Source: Agapetus fuscipes
Taxonomy: Eukaryota > Arthropoda > Insecta > Trichoptera > Glossosomatidae
Length of the DNA: 64,000 nucleotides
Direction: 5' to 3'
Assembly: GCA_951799405.1 (NCBI GenBank)
Contig: OX637344.1
Location: forward strand, 2,294,001-2,358,000
Part shown: piece after piece, positions 1 through 9,825 of the stretch
Numbering within the stretch: the stretch's first letter is position 1
Layout: each line of letters opens with the position of its first letter
The notes under the pieces: generated by a model
Database searches by the model: none
What the model saw: the letters and a program-made list of their open reading frames with translations, nothing else
What the model was told of the DNA's origin: nothing
Made by a program: the position numbers and the translations under genes

Positions 1-282
1 ACTTATTTTATTGCCAAAATAGTAGTTATCTGTAATCACAGGCACTTTTAGGCTGAAAAGAAAATTCACACAGAGTATGGGATTGCTTGTTGTCTGGCGG
101 TTTAGGAGTTCGTTAGCATTAACGGTACCACCATAATTTATTAGTATCTCTATTATAAGTAGCCATACATTTGTCACGTAATTGGGTTCACGGAACTCTT
201 CCATGCCTTGGCACAACTCTACAATGCCGATCTGATGAGGACAGTAATTGTAGATAGTAGTTAAGTATATTTAAATGTTCCA

Positions 283-520
283 GTAGGTACCCTTAATACT
301 TGAGAAAAGTAAAGTTTACGGAAAATATTAAAGAGTGATTTCTCCCAAAATCTGCCGTTTTTGTTTCTTACACTTTATGGTCTTAGCAAAAGAGTTACAG
401 TGATGAAGAAAATCAAGTTCAAACAAACAAAAACCGCAGATTTTGGGGGAAATATCTCTTAAATAACTGCCGTAAACTTTACATTACTCCAGTTTTGCAA
501 CTCGTACTAAGGGTACAGAT
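283..520. mobile_element. Foldback MITE, copy 1
   Basis: The two halves are near reverse complements: the left end reads GTACCCTTAATACTTGAG and the right end, inverted, reads GTACCCTTAGTACGAGTTGC. The homology runs inward through the AAAGTTTACGG and CTCCCAAAATCTGCCG blocks almost to the centre. A second copy lies at 26624-26878. No coding capacity is present, so it must be non-autonomous. The superfamily is not recognised. Confidence 0.7.
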
Positions 521-557
521 CAAATAATATGTACGTAGATACAGCAACATTGCACTA

Positions 558-615
558 TCGTGATGATGATGAGTTGGTGATTTCTTTATAGCGACGTTTC
601 GTGATGTAGTCACTC
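558..615 (-). mobile_element. L2-like LINE 3' end fragment
   Basis: Matches the last 55 bases of the L2-like LINE fragments at 47118-47565 and 52843-53098, including the GATGATGATGAG run and TTTCGTGATGTAGTCAC. Only the 3' end is present, a severe 5' truncation. Confidence 0.6.
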
Positions 616-1060
616 CTATCTGAAAACTGATAGATTACTTTTTTAAGCAAGAAAGGTTTCCACATTCCTCGCATACAAATATATAAGAAAATATAAAATT
701 GTGTCTGAAAAATGTCTGCTCGGAGAATGATTCAAGCGGTTCGAAATTAGTATTTAAAATTCTAAACTCCTTGTTTGATACGTCTTTAAAATTGAAAGAT
801 TAAATCAAGGAGTAAGAGTAGATACTAGATACCATTATTTTCTAGAAAATGTTTTTCATATTGTTTATCATTCCAAAACAAAGGGCTGGCAATACAAAAG
901 GCATGATGCAAATAATAATTGCCTGTGCTGTACCCGCACATTATTTATCTTTTTTTTTATCAAAGAAAGCCATGATAATATACACTCTGCTTACATCTTG
1001 TCTATGCCATGACTCTTCAGGCAACTGACTGCTTCCCAACTGTCCTACTATAATATTTAT

Positions 1061-1213
1061 AATCTGAATTGCATAGATATATTAACATTCAAAACTCATA
1101 TCAAACGCATGCCCACAAACAGACACGTTTAAGTTCGCGCTTACTTACAAATTTTAAAGCAAACCTCAAATGAACATTAACCCTGCAACTTTTTCCGACC
1201 TTCCCTGAAACAG
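1061..1213 (-). mobile_element. B-tail repeat (LINE-B 3' UTR), partial
   Basis: One of about 45 copies of the commonest repeat in the window. In sense orientation the full unit starts TTCCTTGACTTATAGGTTGG, contains CACCCCTGTTTCAGGG (a 5-bp-stem hairpin) and CACATGCGGCATGTG (an inverted repeat), and ends in TTTGCAACTTAGATTAGATT with pentamer repeats. At 37277-37945, 38085-38462, 34738-34985 and 21095-21410 it is joined to LINE-B sequence, so it is read as the LINE-B 3' untranslated region. This copy keeps the inverted 3' half. Confidence 0.75.
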
Positions 1214-2361
1214 TCCTACACTACTTGTATATTTTCTTTAAAAATATCCACTTGCAACTCATCAAAACTTGCCTCTGGTCTCTGATTGGAAACTTTAGTC
1301 GTACTAAACTACTTGCGTACTGTCTCCATCAGGGCTCACTTCAATAGATATACAGTTATTCCTCATCTCTCGTACCATTGTACGCTCTGTCCTCTTACAA
1401 TAATTAGATTATAATAATAATTATAGAGAGACACCATAAAAATGCCGAATGCAAGTCGCAATCTTATGTCGATTAGAGGGAATGAGATACAGCCGGCTGT
1501 AATTATCACCATCTCGCTGCCGTGGACTGCCGGCCAATTGTTGTCGCTCTGCAATCAGGCTAAGTGACGCTTTTTAAACATTTTTATACGGAAATGAGGG
1601 AAAACGAAAGATTCTCAAAATTTGTACAAGAGAATAGTGGTGTGATAGCACTCCTTAAGCGGTCGAGATAATAAACCAACTCGTTAAGATGTTTGTTGTT
1701 GTACTTTTGCAATATTAAACTTAAAAAATAAAAATAAACAAATCCCCGAAATGCATCTTATTTGTTCGTAAGGCCAAGAATCGATTAATTATTTTAAAAG
1801 AAGAATAAATTCCGAAATAAAACAAGATACACATTACAAATATATAGATAACAAGTTTTTTAAATTATTATTTTTGTAATAAAATAATATGTACATAGTT
1901 TAATTTTAAAAACGGATCATTTTAATATCTGAAAGATAAAACTGAATGTGACATATTAAGCTTACATGGGTTTCTCAGATAAATGCAAATTTTTCCCTAT
2001 TTTCTACGAGAAAAAAATACTAATAAAGTGTGAAAATCCTGTAGTTTAGAAGTTTATCATGAGCACTTCCTTTTAATTTGTTCACTCACTTTTAGAAGTT
2101 ACACCCAATAGAATAATTTATCCACGATTTCTTAAATCAGTGAATCAGTATTTATTCAATTCTATCTTCAAGGTGGCCATTTGTAAATTTACATTCCAAG
2201 ATAAATAAAATGTGACTACATACAAAAACTTTTATGAAATTTCAGGAATTTCAGCTTATCGTTCTAGTCTTTTTTGTTATGTTTTCTTTAAGTACTTTAT
2301 CATGAAGTACTTTTTTATAATTACAAGACATCACCATGTACAAAACAATAAGTCTCTATTT
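1214..2361. other. Gene-free stretch; unique patch at 1440-1575
   Basis: AT-rich DNA without a recognisable gene or repeat. The segment 1440-1575 is more GC-balanced than its surroundings and does not match any repeat in the window, so it could be a constrained non-coding element. There is no positive functional signal in it. Confidence 0.4.
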
Positions 2362-2440
2362 ACACCTGAAGATGGGAGGTACTGCTTCTCCCGAAACTGG
2401 TCGTGTCCAAAAATAAACTCATGTGAATTAAAACAAAGCA
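2362..2440 (+). mobile_element. Penelope-like 3' end with hammerhead-like core
   Basis: In order: ACAC (2362-2365), CTGAAGA (2366-2372), one T, GGGAG (2374-2378), CTCCC (2388-2392), GAA (2393-2395), ACTGGTC (2396-2402), GTGT (2403-2406). ACAC and GTGT can pair as stem I and GGGAG and CTCCC as stem II, around the hammerhead core CUGANGA/GAA. The same layout is seen at the Penelope copies at 9.9 and 11.55 kb. An AATAAA follows at about 2414. The extra T before stem II departs from the canonical ribozyme. Confidence 0.55.
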
Positions 2441-2660
2441 ATTTTTATTTTATTGTAGTAAACAATAAGTCCATTTTTTATGTACTACTGCCTTATTTAT
2501 TTGGAAGAGTTACCATGATGTTGCAGAAAACAGTCAAGAAACAGAAAACTTGTTTTTTAAGGTGCAATTAAAATATCGCGATAATTATTTTAATGAGCAG
2601 ATAGCACAGAAACTTTGCAATTTTATTAAGGAATGTATTTTCATAAACTCTTATTTTAAG

Positions 2661-2836
2661 TCTAATTCGCAAAGACATATTAACAATTAAAATTCATATT
2701 AAATGCTTGCACACAAACAGACTCGCGCTTACAAATGCTTCACGAGTACCTACTTACAAATTAAAATCCAAAATGGAAATGAACATAAACCTTGCAACTT
2801 TTGCCAACCTTCCTTGAAACGGGGGTGACATTAGCA
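2661..2836 (-). mobile_element. B-tail, left copy of an inverted pair
   Basis: Diverged B-tail with recognisable CAAAGACATATTAAC, CAAACAGAC and CCTTGAAACGGGGGTGACAT blocks. It abuts an oppositely oriented copy at 2838, so the two 5' sides face each other. Confidence 0.7.
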
Positions 2837-2837
2837 G

Positions 2838-3053
2838 CCCGCCATGCTGTAAAAAAAGGTTCACTTTTGCCAATGCCACCCTGGTTTCATGGAAAGGCGA
2901 CAGGAGTTGCAAGGTTTATGTTGATGTGATATTTTGTCTATTTATATGCACACATGCAGAATGTGTAGGCGCGAACCGACATGTGCCTTTCTGTGGGAAT
3001 GCATTTTATATGAGCCAAAATCTTAACATATCTTTGCAGCTTAGATTAAAGAT
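2838..3053 (+). mobile_element. B-tail, right copy of an inverted pair
   Basis: Begins at the CCCGCCATGCTGTAAAA block and runs to TTTGCAGCTTAGATTAAAGA. Its GGTTTCATGG and GTGTAGGCGCGAACC blocks mark it as an older variant. With 2661-2836 it forms a palindrome-like arrangement that could arise by twin priming or by back-to-back insertion. Confidence 0.7.
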
Positions 3054-3520
3054 ATTAATTACAAAACTTCAATTAGGAACGTAATAAACAAACCATAGAT
3101 ATTAGAATTCGATTTTCGACAGCTACACCCAATCTCGAATGCTTACTCTAATCGTTTTTTTTTTCACCTCGTCTCACATTGTATACACTTTGAAATCAAA
3201 CCAAATAATTTCCCCGAGATATGAGAGACCCGAGATTGAGTTTTTTTTTGCGTCCACAGCGCCGTTGCGTGGATAATTTCCTAACGAACGATTTTTACGA
3301 CATGAGAAAAAAAAAAGTCGATTGAGTCACCCCGACTTCTCGAGAATGTGTACCTATCTACTATTTCACCTCAGTGTTCGAATGCAATCAGTAGCGTACG
3401 AAGATCGAATCATAAAGCAAAAAACACTTGTGTTTTTCAATCAGGAAGAAATGAACTAAAGTGGTTCTATAAAATCTATAATGTTAGTTAAATAGTAATG
3501 ATAATCTTTGTACTTTTTTT
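3054..3520. other. Gene-free stretch
   Basis: No gene or window-internal repeat was recognised. It has several poly-T or poly-A runs and two GAGATTGGG-type strings. Confidence 0.4.
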
Positions 3521-3640
3521 CAAATTCATATTAAATGCATGCCCACAAACAGACACGTGTAAGTTCACCCTAACAATTGCTGCATGTGTACTGGCAAATT
3601 AAAAATCAATCCTCAGATGAATATACACCCCGCAAATTTG
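3521..3640 (-). mobile_element. B-tail fragment
   Basis: Carries the CATATTAAATGCATGCCCAC and CAAACAGACACGTGTAAGTT blocks of the B-tail 3' half in antisense. It ends at a MITE-B copy. Confidence 0.65.
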
Positions 3641-3642
3641 AT

Positions 3643-3853
3643 TTGATTCCTAGATGAACTTTCGATGAAATTGTATTAAGAATAACATTTTGCACAATCT
3701 GAGTTAAGAAAAAAATGTAAAACACGATAATGTGAGAGTTGTTTTAAATATTTTGAGATTCAAGTTACAGTTTTCATAAGACACATTGGTCCAGTACACA
3801 TACAAACATTGCTCATGTGAAATTACCTCTGATGGACATAAGACAAACAAGTG
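3643..3853. mobile_element. MITE-B copy, one end damaged
   Basis: Matches 16244-16491 (opposite orientation) and 49116-49358 over GAATAACATTTTGCACAATC, AAAACACGATAATGTGAGAG and GTCCAGTACACATACAAACA. The right terminal repeat GGACATAAGACAAACAAG is present but the left one is lost next to the B-tail fragment. There is no coding sequence. Confidence 0.65.
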
Positions 3854-3906
3854 AACCGAGTTTTTGCAGCAGGTCAGCCACATACCAACCTATTAGTCAA
3901 GGAAGG
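3851..3906 (-). mobile_element. B-tail 5' head fragment
   Basis: Antisense head of the B-tail: GTGAACC, then a CAGGTCAGCCACATACCAAC block, ending AGTCAAGGAAGG, where full copies read AGTCAAGGAA. Confidence 0.6.
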
Positions 3907-3990
3907 TTTGATGTCAATATTTTCAAAGCAATCAACTACGTACATACCTACCTATATACTTAATCTTGAATATGTGTTGCGAGCAAAAAA

Positions 3991-4273
3991 GTCCAGTCGA
4001 TAGCTCAGTTGATAGAGTTCTTGCATTCCATACAGGTTCGAATCCCACCGAGGGTGTCAGAAATGATTTCCCGTTTCGGTGTCTATTTCAAAACACAAAA
4101 TAAAATAACAAACGTTACCCACTCAGTCTTCACAAGAAATGAGTGTCAGGCCCCTCGGAAGCTGGAAAACCCCCGTAAGCGTAAGGCTCCTCCTCTTAAC
4201 CTGTTAAAAAGGAATATTTTCCACTCGCCACATCCAGGAAGTTACACTGTATGTGAAACTAAGTTGCGATTAA
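3991..4273 (+). mobile_element. SINE-1, tRNA-derived
   Basis: The head is tRNA-like with an A box, TAGCTCAGTTGATAGAG, and a B box, GGTTCGAATCCC, the internal RNA polymerase III promoter of tRNA genes. The body (GTGTCAGAAATGATTTCCCG, TTTCGGTGTCTATTTC) and the 3' end (AACTAAGTTGCG) match a dozen other copies. No long A tail is visible. The ORF over it is fortuitous. SINEs are moved by LINE-encoded proteins; the partner of this one is not clear. Confidence 0.85.
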
Positions 4274-4984
4274 AAGACGAATACTGAAGCTACGTATATT
4301 GAGACCTTGCTTTATTACATGGCTGTGATTTTTTTGTCTGTCAATTGTTGCGCCGGTACATGGTCCAGTGGTGTACGTACCAGCTACACAATACATTTTA
4401 ATGGGTTCCGTTTGCCTACCATCCGCCTGATTTGTAATTATTTTCTACTCCATAGGTAATAATAATGTACCGGCGCACAGAAAACGTACAACCCAGCCGT
4501 CGCAAGAATTAGTTTTCTTACCTCTAAAACATTCTCATACTGTTGCAATTTACGGATTCAATTTAATCATTAATTGATGAGGCATTCACTTTGTCACCTT
4601 CCAATTTGAAAACATTAAAAATTAAAAACATTTTTTTTTTTAATATTTTAAAACTAATTTATTCTATAATTCCGTTCACATTTGGTTCACAGAGTTAATT
4701 TTTGTACTGTCTTGCTCGCCAGCTCTGATACAAGTCTGCGCTACAGACAGCTGTAGCCCTTTTTATAGTGTGACATATGGACGGTTTTTGAAACATTGCG
4801 ATCTGGAATATTCGCAACTTTGCCAGAATATTCGAGCAAACATTACTATAATTATCTAAACACCCACATCTAGAGACACTCACACAAGTTAAAAACACAC
4901 AGATACACATTCGTAACAATATACAGCATTTATTTTGTACTTGGCTACTATTATATTCAAGTACCCATTCGAAATAACAAAAGG
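4274..4984. other. Gene-free stretch
   Basis: No recognisable gene or repeat. CCGGTACATGGTCCAG at about 4353 and GTACCGGCGCACAG at about 4465 look like a loose inverted pair roughly 110 bp apart and might be the ends of a small decayed element. Confidence 0.3.
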
Positions 4985-5062
4985 TTGACTTGTGGCTGAC
5001 CAACCATACTGTAAAAAATGGTTTACTTTACCAATGTCACTCCTGTTTCAGGAAAGGTCGGT
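4985..5062 (+). mobile_element. B-tail 5' head fragment
   Basis: TGGCTGACCAACCATACTGT, a mutated GGTTTACTTTACCAATGTCA and CTCCTGTTTCAGGAAAGGTC identify the B-tail head. The 3' half is absent. Confidence 0.65.
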
Positions 5063-5437
5063 TTATTTTTTGCGAAAATGTAGAGGCTGTAGTTATACCT
5101 AGATATGAAGAAGAAAAAGAAAAGAAACTAATGAGACTCGAGGTCATGACAGTTCAACGTCTTACCGCTAGAGGTGACGCTACTGCAGATCGTTTCAATT
5201 TGAATTTAGAACACACGTTTAAATTTTAGAACGCGCTGTTCTGAATGTCAAATTTGAAAAACCCGCCGAACAAAAAAAAAACAAACATTTTTATTTGTGA
5301 ATGAAGTAATTTAAGAATAAAAAATACTTAATCAATAAACGGTGTTGTGTGAACAAGGATTATATAAAAACAAATTATTTTTACGTATTCAAAAGACAAG
5401 GAAAGCTTATTTCAAATTAAAAAAAAATTGAGATGAC

Positions 5438-5694
5438 TTATTTTTTGAGCACTGTTTATGTGTGAATCACACCTCAAGAACCCTCTGCGAGCTTGGTCTT
5501 TGCTGTAGAAAGCGGCAACTCTCAAGCAACACCCATTTGCTTTAATACTAAATGGACCTTTGGTAAAGGTAGATGATTTTTTCAACACAGCGAAGTACAT
5601 ATTTGAAAACGAAATATTATTGTATGCTCCGCCGGGATTCGAAACCACTACCTCCCAATCACGAGTCCGAAGCTTTAACCACTTGACAACCGAC
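5438..5694 (-). mobile_element. SINE-2, tRNA-derived, diverged
   Basis: Antisense copy. It carries the tail GTGAATCACACCTCAAG, the middle block AATGGACCTTTGGTAAAGG and the tRNA-like head with the inverted B box GGGATTCGAAACC. Head and body match 22216-22514. Confidence 0.75.
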
Positions 5695-5782
5695 TGCTTT
5701 GAAATCTTCTTGTATAATTCATCTAGTCGCAATGGGTTTTGCGGAGTTGATCCTTTTGTATTGTTGACGTACCTACCTATGT

Positions 5783-6032
5783 TGGTATGTGGCTGACCAC
5801 CCATGCTGTAGAAAATGGCTCACTTTGCCAATGTAACCCCTTGTTTCAGGGAAGATTGGAAAGAGTTGTAAGTTGTCCAGGCGTATGTTCATTTGAGATT
5901 TGTTTTTTTATGTTGTAGGTTCAGATGCGGCATGTAAGTAGGTAAGTACTAGCGTGAATTTGTACGTGTCTGCTTATGAGAATGCATATAATGTGAATCC
6001 TTAATGTTACGTATCTTTGCAACTTAGATTAG
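5783..6032 (+). mobile_element. B-tail, near full length
   Basis: Runs from GTTGGTATGTGGCTGACCAC to TTGCAACTTAGATTAGAT. There is a small internal duplication around AAGTAGGTAAGTACTAGCG. See the entry at 1061 for the family. Confidence 0.8.
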
Positions 6033-6486
6033 ATAAGATTCATTGTTTTTTGCAGGTAAAATAGTGTTGTATAAACATTTTTTAATAAAAAATTCTCGGC
6101 AAGTAGATAATTTTCATTGTTTCTCTATACATAAGAATTATCCTTCATCAGACATTAATGTATGAAAATGTAATGTAAGAATTCCGTTTAAACAAATCAC
6201 AACGATCCGACAGACGGATGTCGTATGTGCAACTCTTTACATGAAATCATTTAAATTTATTTAAAAATGTCAGATACGACTTATTGCGACCAGCGAGACG
6301 AGAGAATTAAAATACATACATAAGTGATTCATTATTGTAATGTTGTGAATTTAAAACAATGATTTCCAACCGACGGAAAATAATCAGTTGTACATATCTG
6401 CGTTTAAATTATTATTAACAAATAAATAAACAAAAACGTCTTTAGTTCATACACAAACGAGTTGCAGTTCCTTGGTTCTCAAATTA
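6033..6486. other. Gene-free stretch
   Basis: AT-rich; nothing recognised. Confidence 0.4.
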
Positions 6487-6810
6487 GGACCTTCGACCTT
6501 CCCTGAAACAGGGGTGACATTGGCAAAGAGAACCATTTTTACAGTACCTATACATGGGGCGTGCATCCCATATAGGCACATGCGCCTAATAGGTAGGCAA
6601 TTTATGGTTAAAAAATTATTGAAGCTTGATATTCAGATTTAAAAGTCAAAATTAAAGTTTGATTGCAGCCATCGTTCACACTTCAGTCAATTTCGAATGA
6701 GCTATAGTAAAGGAATGGGAGAAAATATTTATTCTGCAATGTATTTGCCTATACCCTATGCACGCGCCTGACCTATACCAACCTCATACCAACCTATAAG
6801 TCAAGGAATA
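6487..6810 (-). mobile_element. B-tail 5' part, split by a MITE
   Basis: The segments 6487-6545 and 6779-6810 are the two halves of one B-tail head in antisense (CCTGAAACAGGGGTGACATT, then ATACCAACCTATAAGTCAAG). They are separated by the TIR element at 6554-6770. Confidence 0.75.
6554..6770. mobile_element. hAT-like MITE with 8-bp target duplication
   Basis: ACCTATAC occurs at 6546-6553 and again at 6771-6778, flanking 217 bp whose ends are imperfect inverted repeats: ATGGGGCGTGCAT at the left and CAGGCGCGTGCATAGGGTAT as the inverse of the right. An 8-bp duplication is the hallmark of hAT transposases; 7 bp is also possible given the ambiguous C. It lies inside a B-tail. Similar termini occur alone near 39073 and 42637. 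Confidence 0.65.
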
Positions 6811-7362
6811 TTTATCAATCTCGTTAAAAACACCTTTTAAAATGTCTTGATCGGGAAACGTGGCGCAAAGTCCAAACGCCTTATGAATATGATGGAGAAA
6901 TCTTAGACAAATGCGGAGAATTGGTGGATTGAAAAATTAAATTGTTTAAGAAAGATTTTAATTTAATGTCAAAAGGTCATGAGTTAACGTCAAATAGCAC
7001 GTAAAAGATTCATCTCATGTAATGACATCGTTTTCGTCATTGCAATGCCAGCAGTGGGCTTGCGGTTAAAGTGATTAGATTACCCAGAGCTAGTGGCGTC
7101 TGCTGCTACCCAAAACCCACCACAACATACCGTTTTACCATAAATGCATGGAAGCTAAAACATTCACTGGAGGCGCTGTTCCGGATTCCATACATTTACT
7201 TGCAAACGATTGAGTTTATTATGTAGACTTGGGGTACCCGCAGAAGAAGATGATGGAACTCTGGGAGCCTTGCCACTGAAGGTCAAGTGAAGGTTAACGT
7301 ACTTACACCAACTGACAAGGGTATTACTGCGATTGTGAAAATTCAATGTCTGGTGCAAATAG

Positions 7363-7585
7363 TCTTATTCTTCTTCCTCTTGTTATACATAGATCTAGGA
7401 TCTGTTTATTGTGGAACTCCCTCCTGTTATGCAGAAGACCAGCTGTTATTCCATATTTTGGGAGGGCGACCTGGTAGACGCTGGCCGTCCGGTATCTCCT
7501 GTGCCACAACTCGGGCTATCCTTCCTTCGTTCATGCGGTCTATATGGTCCCTCCAGAACCGGCTCCTCTTCCAGCTTCAGTACAA
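7363..7585 (-). pseudogene. RTE-type LINE C-terminal fragment with GAA tail
   Basis: The reverse strand encodes FWRDHIDRMNEGRIARVV, then PGRPPKIWNNSW, the C-terminal W-x-x-H-x-x-R-M ... GRPxKxW signature of RTE-type LINE proteins. A stop follows and the sense 3' end is AAGAGGAAGAAGAAT, a GAA-rich tail. It is 5'-truncated and not functional. It is a different family from LINE-A. Confidence 0.65.
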
Positions 7586-7639
7586 ATATTTAATATTACT
7601 AAATCATGCATTCACATATGAAACTAAAAGTATTATGCA

Positions 7640-8070
7640 ATGAAGGTACAAGGGTGTAAGACAGGGATACATACTAAGTCCATGTTTATTTCATATACTC
7701 ATAGAACATTAGGTATGTTAAGCGATTCAATGTGGATGAAAATGTAACCTAAACAGATTGGTTGGTGCTTTTATTTGAAAGAAATCAATCATGTCCCTTA
7801 CGTCAATGCGTAAATACAGGGGTGTAAAACAGGGATGCAAACTGGGTCCGTTTTTATTTCATCTAATCATGGAACATTACGTTCAGCGATTCAATGTGAA
7901 TGAAAATGTTACATATATACAGATTGGAGATCAAAATTAAATATTTAAAAATTATCACAATAAATCTAAGAGGAAGACGAAATGAAAAAGAAATGTAAGA
8001 TTCAAGAGGATTGTACTTTTAAGTACAGATGCAAAAAATGATGAAATGTTTTGCGCATGCTGAAATATCA
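7640..8070 (+). pseudogene. Decayed LINE reverse transcriptase, RT motif duplicated
   Basis: Two degenerate copies 168 bp apart (7653 and 7821) encode KGVRQGYILSPCLFHILIEH and RGVKQGCKLGPFLFHLIMEH. These correspond to LINE-A KGVRQGCIMSPWLFNIIMDH. Stops and frame breaks interrupt both. The second also has the downstream YIQIGDQ block, like LINE-A IQIGERK. An old fragment with a tandem duplication. Confidence 0.6.
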
Positions 8071-8485
8071 AATAATGATAGTATAACTTCTGAAAGGGAA
8101 GTACGAGTTGATTTTTTTAGGGGGGTTTGTTAGTCAAACATTAGAAAAACAAGAATTAGGTCAAAGTCCACATGTGTCAGATTTGTTTCACAATTTTACA
8201 CACATATTTCATCACGTTAAGCTTTCTCGACATTTTTTTATGAAATCGGTAATTCTGAGATAGCGATATCTTGAATGATGCAAAAAAGAAAAATGGGACA
8301 TTATTTCGGTCATCGATTGCTTGTGTTGTCAACGTTGGCTTTTAAATAATTCCCCATTGAGTGGCAGGCGATATAAAGTCATATGAATAAATAATATAAT
8401 CATTAATATCTGCCAACAAAATGCGGTCACTGTATGAAATCGTTCAGGTACAGACGAGTTAATATTGAAAAATGGACGCAAAATT

Positions 8486-8618
8486 TCAACCCAGCCTTAC
8501 AGCAACTGGATTTTGCTTGAGAATAGGCATTTTCTTTAGCGACGACCAAGCTTGCAGAGAGCTCTTGAGGTGTGATTCACACAAAAACATAACTCACCAA
8601 ATAAATCATCCTAATATT
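8486..8618 (+). mobile_element. SINE-2, 5'-truncated
   Basis: Retains CAGCCTTACAGCAACTGG, GCGACGACCAAGCTTGCAGA and the full tail to AAATAAATCATCCTAATATT. The tRNA-like head is missing. Confidence 0.75.
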
Positions 8619-8671
8619 ATGAAACAATAAGGAGTAAAAAAAATGTTTTTGTTTCTTAGATACGCAAAAAA

Positions 8672-9055
8672 AATGCAACTAAGCTACACATGTAGCTTTA
8701 TTTCTTGCAGCGTTGTACCCGAAAGGGTCGCATGTGGTGAGAGAACCTATTTATTTTTACAGGCAAAGGGGCTGGCCTTACGCCAACTACTTCAGTTGAA
8801 GTGGGGCTTCACAGTTCTCGAGAAGGCTAGTTCTCATTTCTTGTTTAGGCTGAGTAAGCCTAGCTGCTATTTATTTTGGGTTTGAAATAAACACCGAAAC
8901 GAGAAATCATTTCTAACACCCTCGGTGGGGATCGAACCCTTGCTCTCGGTATGGAATGCAATCATTCTACCTACTGAACTATCAACGGGACTTTTTACGA
9001 GCTCGGTCGTACAAAATCGCCAATTCTCAAGCAAAACCCGGGATGCTGAATCATA
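8672..9055 (-). mobile_element. Dimeric SINE: SINE-2 fragment fused to SINE-1
   Basis: The segment 8672-8992 is an antisense SINE-1 (inverted B box GGGGATCGAACCC, A box ACTGAACTATCAACGGGAC). It is followed at once by 8993-9055, the inverted SINE-2 middle (GAGCTCGGTCGTAC, CGCCAATTCTCAAGC). In sense orientation the junction reads GAGCTCGTAAAAAG and then the SINE-1 head. Near-identical junctions at 31138 and 62135 make this a fused family. Confidence 0.75.
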
Positions 9056-9327
9056 CATAAGTATACATTTCCCCCCTCTTTCTCACATGAACCGCATAAA
9101 AGAGACAGCCGATTTTCTCGAGTGCATTCGCAACGGCAAGGCTCAAATAATTGCAATTTTAAATAATGGCGTGCGAAATTATCTTTATAATTAGCTTTAA
9201 ATGAGTACTCACTTATTGTATTAGAAAATATCAACTGCATAATGCAGTAGGTAACTTTCTATTCTTGCACTGAGAAGTCTCTAGAAGACACGCGAACAAT
9301 TAGAGAACTATTTATCGCGTACTAAGT

Positions 9328-9398
9328 GTGTATACAGAGGAGATGTGAAAGGAAAAAAAGAGGAAAGGAAAGACTGAAAAAAGTATGTTTGGATCATC
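9328..9398 (+). mobile_element. LINE-A/B coding fragment
   Basis: GATGTGAAAGGAAAAAAAGA and AAAGTATGTTTGGATCAT align with the LINE-A region coding for the GKRGKGRPRKVWSDQ block (20460-20510). It is a short remnant joined directly to an inverted B-tail. Confidence 0.6.
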
Positions 9399-9512
9399 TA
9401 ATCTAATCTAAGTTACAGAGATATGTATAATTAGTATTCTTACTATCAGACATGCATAAGATCACGCTTGCACATGCCGCATGCGAACCTATGACATAAA
9501 AACCCAAATCTC
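9399..9512 (-). mobile_element. B-tail 3' half, diverged
   Basis: Starts CTAATCTAATCTAAGTTAC (inverted pentamer tail) and continues through CACATGCCGCATGCGAACC to AAAAACCCAAATCTC. Confidence 0.65.
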
Positions 9513-9825
9513 CAGCTCCCATAGACCACGGCAACAGATCCCGGAAAAGATCTCTCCAGCATCATCAGTGGGCCGTGTAAGCCTAAAACTCATATTCAAT
9601 ACAAATCGATATCAAATACAAATTATACAAGAACCTAACATCATTTTCTTCTATAGAGACTGCACACTGCACAAAGCTTTATTATTAAATCACACAGACA
9701 AACACAACTCACAACTACATATCCCTAACAATATTTTAAATAATTTTTCCAAAATTAAATCTAAGCTGCAAAGATATATTTCATTTTTTGAAAAGTTTTA
9801 GCGGAAACATTGTAGAACTCCATTT

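Noticed and set aside
2212..2571. 119-codon open frame
   Set aside because: AT-rich composition, no motif, and it overlaps the Penelope-like 3' end at 2362-2440.
9481..9801. 106-codon open frame
   Set aside because: Overlaps B-tail fragments on both sides; composition typical of chance frames.
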